A stretch of 64,000 nt of DNA from contig NZ_NOWF01000002.1 in the NCBI RefSeq assembly GCF_002245355.1, positions 62,001 through 126,000 of the forward strand. The letters are read 5' to 3'. This DNA is from Paludifilum halophilum (GTDB taxonomy: Bacteria; Bacillota; Bacilli; Thermoactinomycetales; DSM-45169). Below, one piece after another: positions 62,564-64,000 of the stretch. Position numbers and translations under genes: made by a program. The notes beneath the pieces are model-generated. The model searched no databases. It had not been told where the DNA came from and saw only the letters and a list, made by a program, of their open reading frames with translations. Numbering within the stretch: the stretch's first letter is position 1; each line of letters begins with the position of its first letter.

Positions 62564-64000
62564 TTATTTTTTTACCGAATTTTCTTTGCGTAAGGCAATA
62601 TGCAGTTCATCCAGCTGACGGTCTGTTACGGGAGAAGGAGCTTCGGTCATCAGGCAGCTGGCGCTTGCGGTCTTGGGGAAAGCGATACAATCCCGGAGAT
62701 TGGACCGTCCTGCCAGGAGCATAATGATCCGGTCAAGTCCAAAGGCGATTCCCCCGTGGGGAGGTGCTCCGTATTCGAAAGCTTCCAGCAGAAATCCGAA
62801 TTTCTCCCGAGCCTCCTCGATCGTGAAACCGAGGGCTTCAAACATCGCCTCCTGCACTTCCCGGCGGTGGATGCGCTGACTGCCGCCCCCGATTTCGTAA
62901 CCGTTCAGCACCATGTCATAGGCTTTCGCCCGCACTCGCCCGGGATCCGTTTTCAAAAGGGGGATATCCTCCTCCAGCGGACTGGTAAAAGGATGATGCT
63001 CCGCATAATAACGCCCTTCCCCTTCATCGTAGGAAAACAGAGGAAAGTCGGTCACCCAGGCGAACCGGTAAACCCCCTCAGGGATCAGGTTGAGTTCCTG
63101 AGCCAGCCGCAGGCGGAGTTCGCCCAGCACATCGGCGACTACCCGGGGCTGATCCGCTACGAAGAACAAGAGATCTCCCGTTTCCGCTCCGGTGGCTTCA
63201 CGCACCCGTTCCCACTCGGCATCACTCAGGAATTTGGCGACAGGCCCTTTGTTGCCTCCTTCCCGAAGAGCCATCCAAGCCAGCCCTTTGGCTCCGAGCT
63301 CCTTGGAGACGGCTTCCCAACCATCAATCTCCTTGCGGCTCCAACCGGCCTGTCCCTTTACATTGATCGCTTTTACCTGCCCACCGGAAGCCACCGTGGA
63401 GGCAAACACTTTAAAGGAACTATCCTTTGCGATTTCCGACAGATCGACCAATTCCATGCCGAAACGCAGATCGGGGCGATCAGATCCGTATTTCTCCATC
63501 GCTTCCCGATAAGTCAGTCGGGGGAAGGGGCGGGGGACCTCTACGTCGATCGTTTCCCGGAAAATCTCCGCAATCATCTCTTCCATCATCGACAGGAAAG
63601 CTTCCGTTTCCAAAAAGGAGACCTCAATGTCGATTTGGGTGAAATCCGGCTGTCGGTCCGCCCGCAAATCTTCGTCCCGAAAACAGCGGACGATCTGGAA
63701 ATAACGCTCCATTCCGGACACCATCAACAATTGCTTAAAAATCTGAGGCGATTGAGGTAAAGCATAAAATTGCCCCGGGTGTACCCGGCTCGGAACCAGA
63801 TAATCCCTCGCTCCCTCCGGTGTCGACTTGGTCAACATCGGGGTCTCCACTTCGATATAGTCCCGTTGGTCCAAAAATCGGCGGGCTACCTGCATCGCCC
63901 GGTGGCGAAGCATCAGGGTGCGTTGCATTACGGGCCGGCGCAGATCGATATACCGGTATTTCAGGCGGACGGGCTCCTCTACGTCCGTATCGTCCTCGAT
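62564..64000 (-). CDS. aspS: Aspartyl-tRNA synthetase, C-terminal part (5' end outside the window)
   Basis: The frame is open to the window edge, so 478 codons of about 590 are seen; translation upstream of the ATG at 63928 reads [20 protein letters not shown], so that ATG is internal. Class II motifs: [17 protein letters not shown] (motif 1 region), [30 protein letters not shown] (motif 2) and [15 protein letters not shown] (motif 3). The bacterial GAD insertion is about residues 215-330 of the visible part. The stop is followed by the 6S RNA gene. Confidence 0.95.
   Translation of the reverse strand: MEDDTDVEEPVRLKYRYIDLRRPVMQRTLMLRHRAMQVARRFLDQRDYIEVETPMLTKSTPEGARDYLVPSRVHPGQFYALPQSPQIFKQLLMVSGMERYFQIVRCFRDEDLRADRQPDFTQIDIEVSFLETEAFLSMMEEMIAEIFRETIDVEVPRPFPRLTYREAMEKYGSDRPDLRFGMELVDLSEIAKDSSFKVFASTVASGGQVKAINVKGQAGWSRKEIDGWEAVSKELGAKGLAWMALREGGNKGPVAKFLSDAEWERVREATGAETGDLLFFVADQPRVVADVLGELRLRLAQELNLIPEGVYRFAWVTDFPLFSYDEGEGRYYAEHHPFTSPLEEDIPLLKTDPGRVRAKAYDMVLNGYEIGGGSQRIHRREVQEAMFEALGFTIEEAREKFGFLLEAFEYGAPPHGGIAFGLDRIIMLLAGRSNLRDCIAFPKTASASCLMTEAPSPVTDRQLDELHIALRKENSVKK

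Noticed and set aside
62600-63760. 386-codon plus-strand ORF opposite aspS
   Set aside because: Antisense shadow of class II synthetase motifs.

Overview
The window looks like chromosomal DNA from a spore-forming, moderately GC-rich Bacillales bacterium, most likely of the Thermoactinomycetaceae type. This is inferred from a Bacillus-like gene neighbourhood (a T-box controlled alaS-ireB-ruvX-DUF1292 operon, mltG, an AI-2E family membrane protein, recD2, cysteine desulfurase-cymR, rarA, and a 6S RNA gene beside aspS), strong Gram-positive Shine-Dalgarno sites and frequent TTG/GTG starts. Species cannot be named from the sequence alone.

Layout. 1-2.5 kb: cobalamin genes (cobyrinate a,c-diamide synthase, SUMT, a 2Fe-2S ferredoxin-like protein) behind a B12 riboswitch with its own terminator. 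2.7-3.9 kb: a PLP aminotransferase. 4.0-8.0 kb: a fructose-family PTS (IIA, IIBC) with a PRD regulator and a cre-like site. 8.1-14.7 kb: a Tn3-family transposon of about 6.6 kb with 65-bp inverted repeats and a 5-bp target duplication. It carries a split tnpA, a tyrosine recombinase, a candidate internal recombination site, remains of a second recombinase, and AT-rich cargo (a secreted protein of unknown function and a 38-residue membrane peptide). 14.8-16.9 kb: a small membrane protein and a BceRS-like two-component system.

The centre of the window (17.0-36.1 kb) is an ectoine locus. A leftward six-gene operon encodes an ectoine hydrolase-like protein (EutD/DoeA), a cyclodeaminase-like EutC, a Cys/Met-type PLP enzyme, an M20 deacetylase candidate, homoserine dehydrogenase and an aldehyde dehydrogenase. 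Divergent to it lie eutB and a PucR-type regulator. After a GH18 lipoprotein come the Ehu ectoine ABC importer (ehuBCDA, leftward) and, divergent from that, the ectABCD genes for ectoine and hydroxyectoine synthesis. One 19-kb stretch thus appears to hold synthesis, import and breakdown of the same compatible solute, with two intergenic control regions (24.48-24.75 kb and 31.98-32.77 kb).

36-64 kb is mostly housekeeping: a class B PBP, a YitT protein, a PhoX-TatA pair behind a Pho-box-like repeat, a PNPOx-fold protein behind a promoter with a 19-bp spacer and internal dyad, two adjacent mltG paralogues, the alaS operon, DNA repair and protease genes, the sulfur regulator CymR with a cysteine desulfurase, a subtilase, rarA, a nucleotidase, 6S RNA and the 3' part of aspS. 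A 130-140-bp hairpin repeat occurs twice (20.9 and 54.3 kb) with a compensating base change in its stem and a nearly invariant loop.
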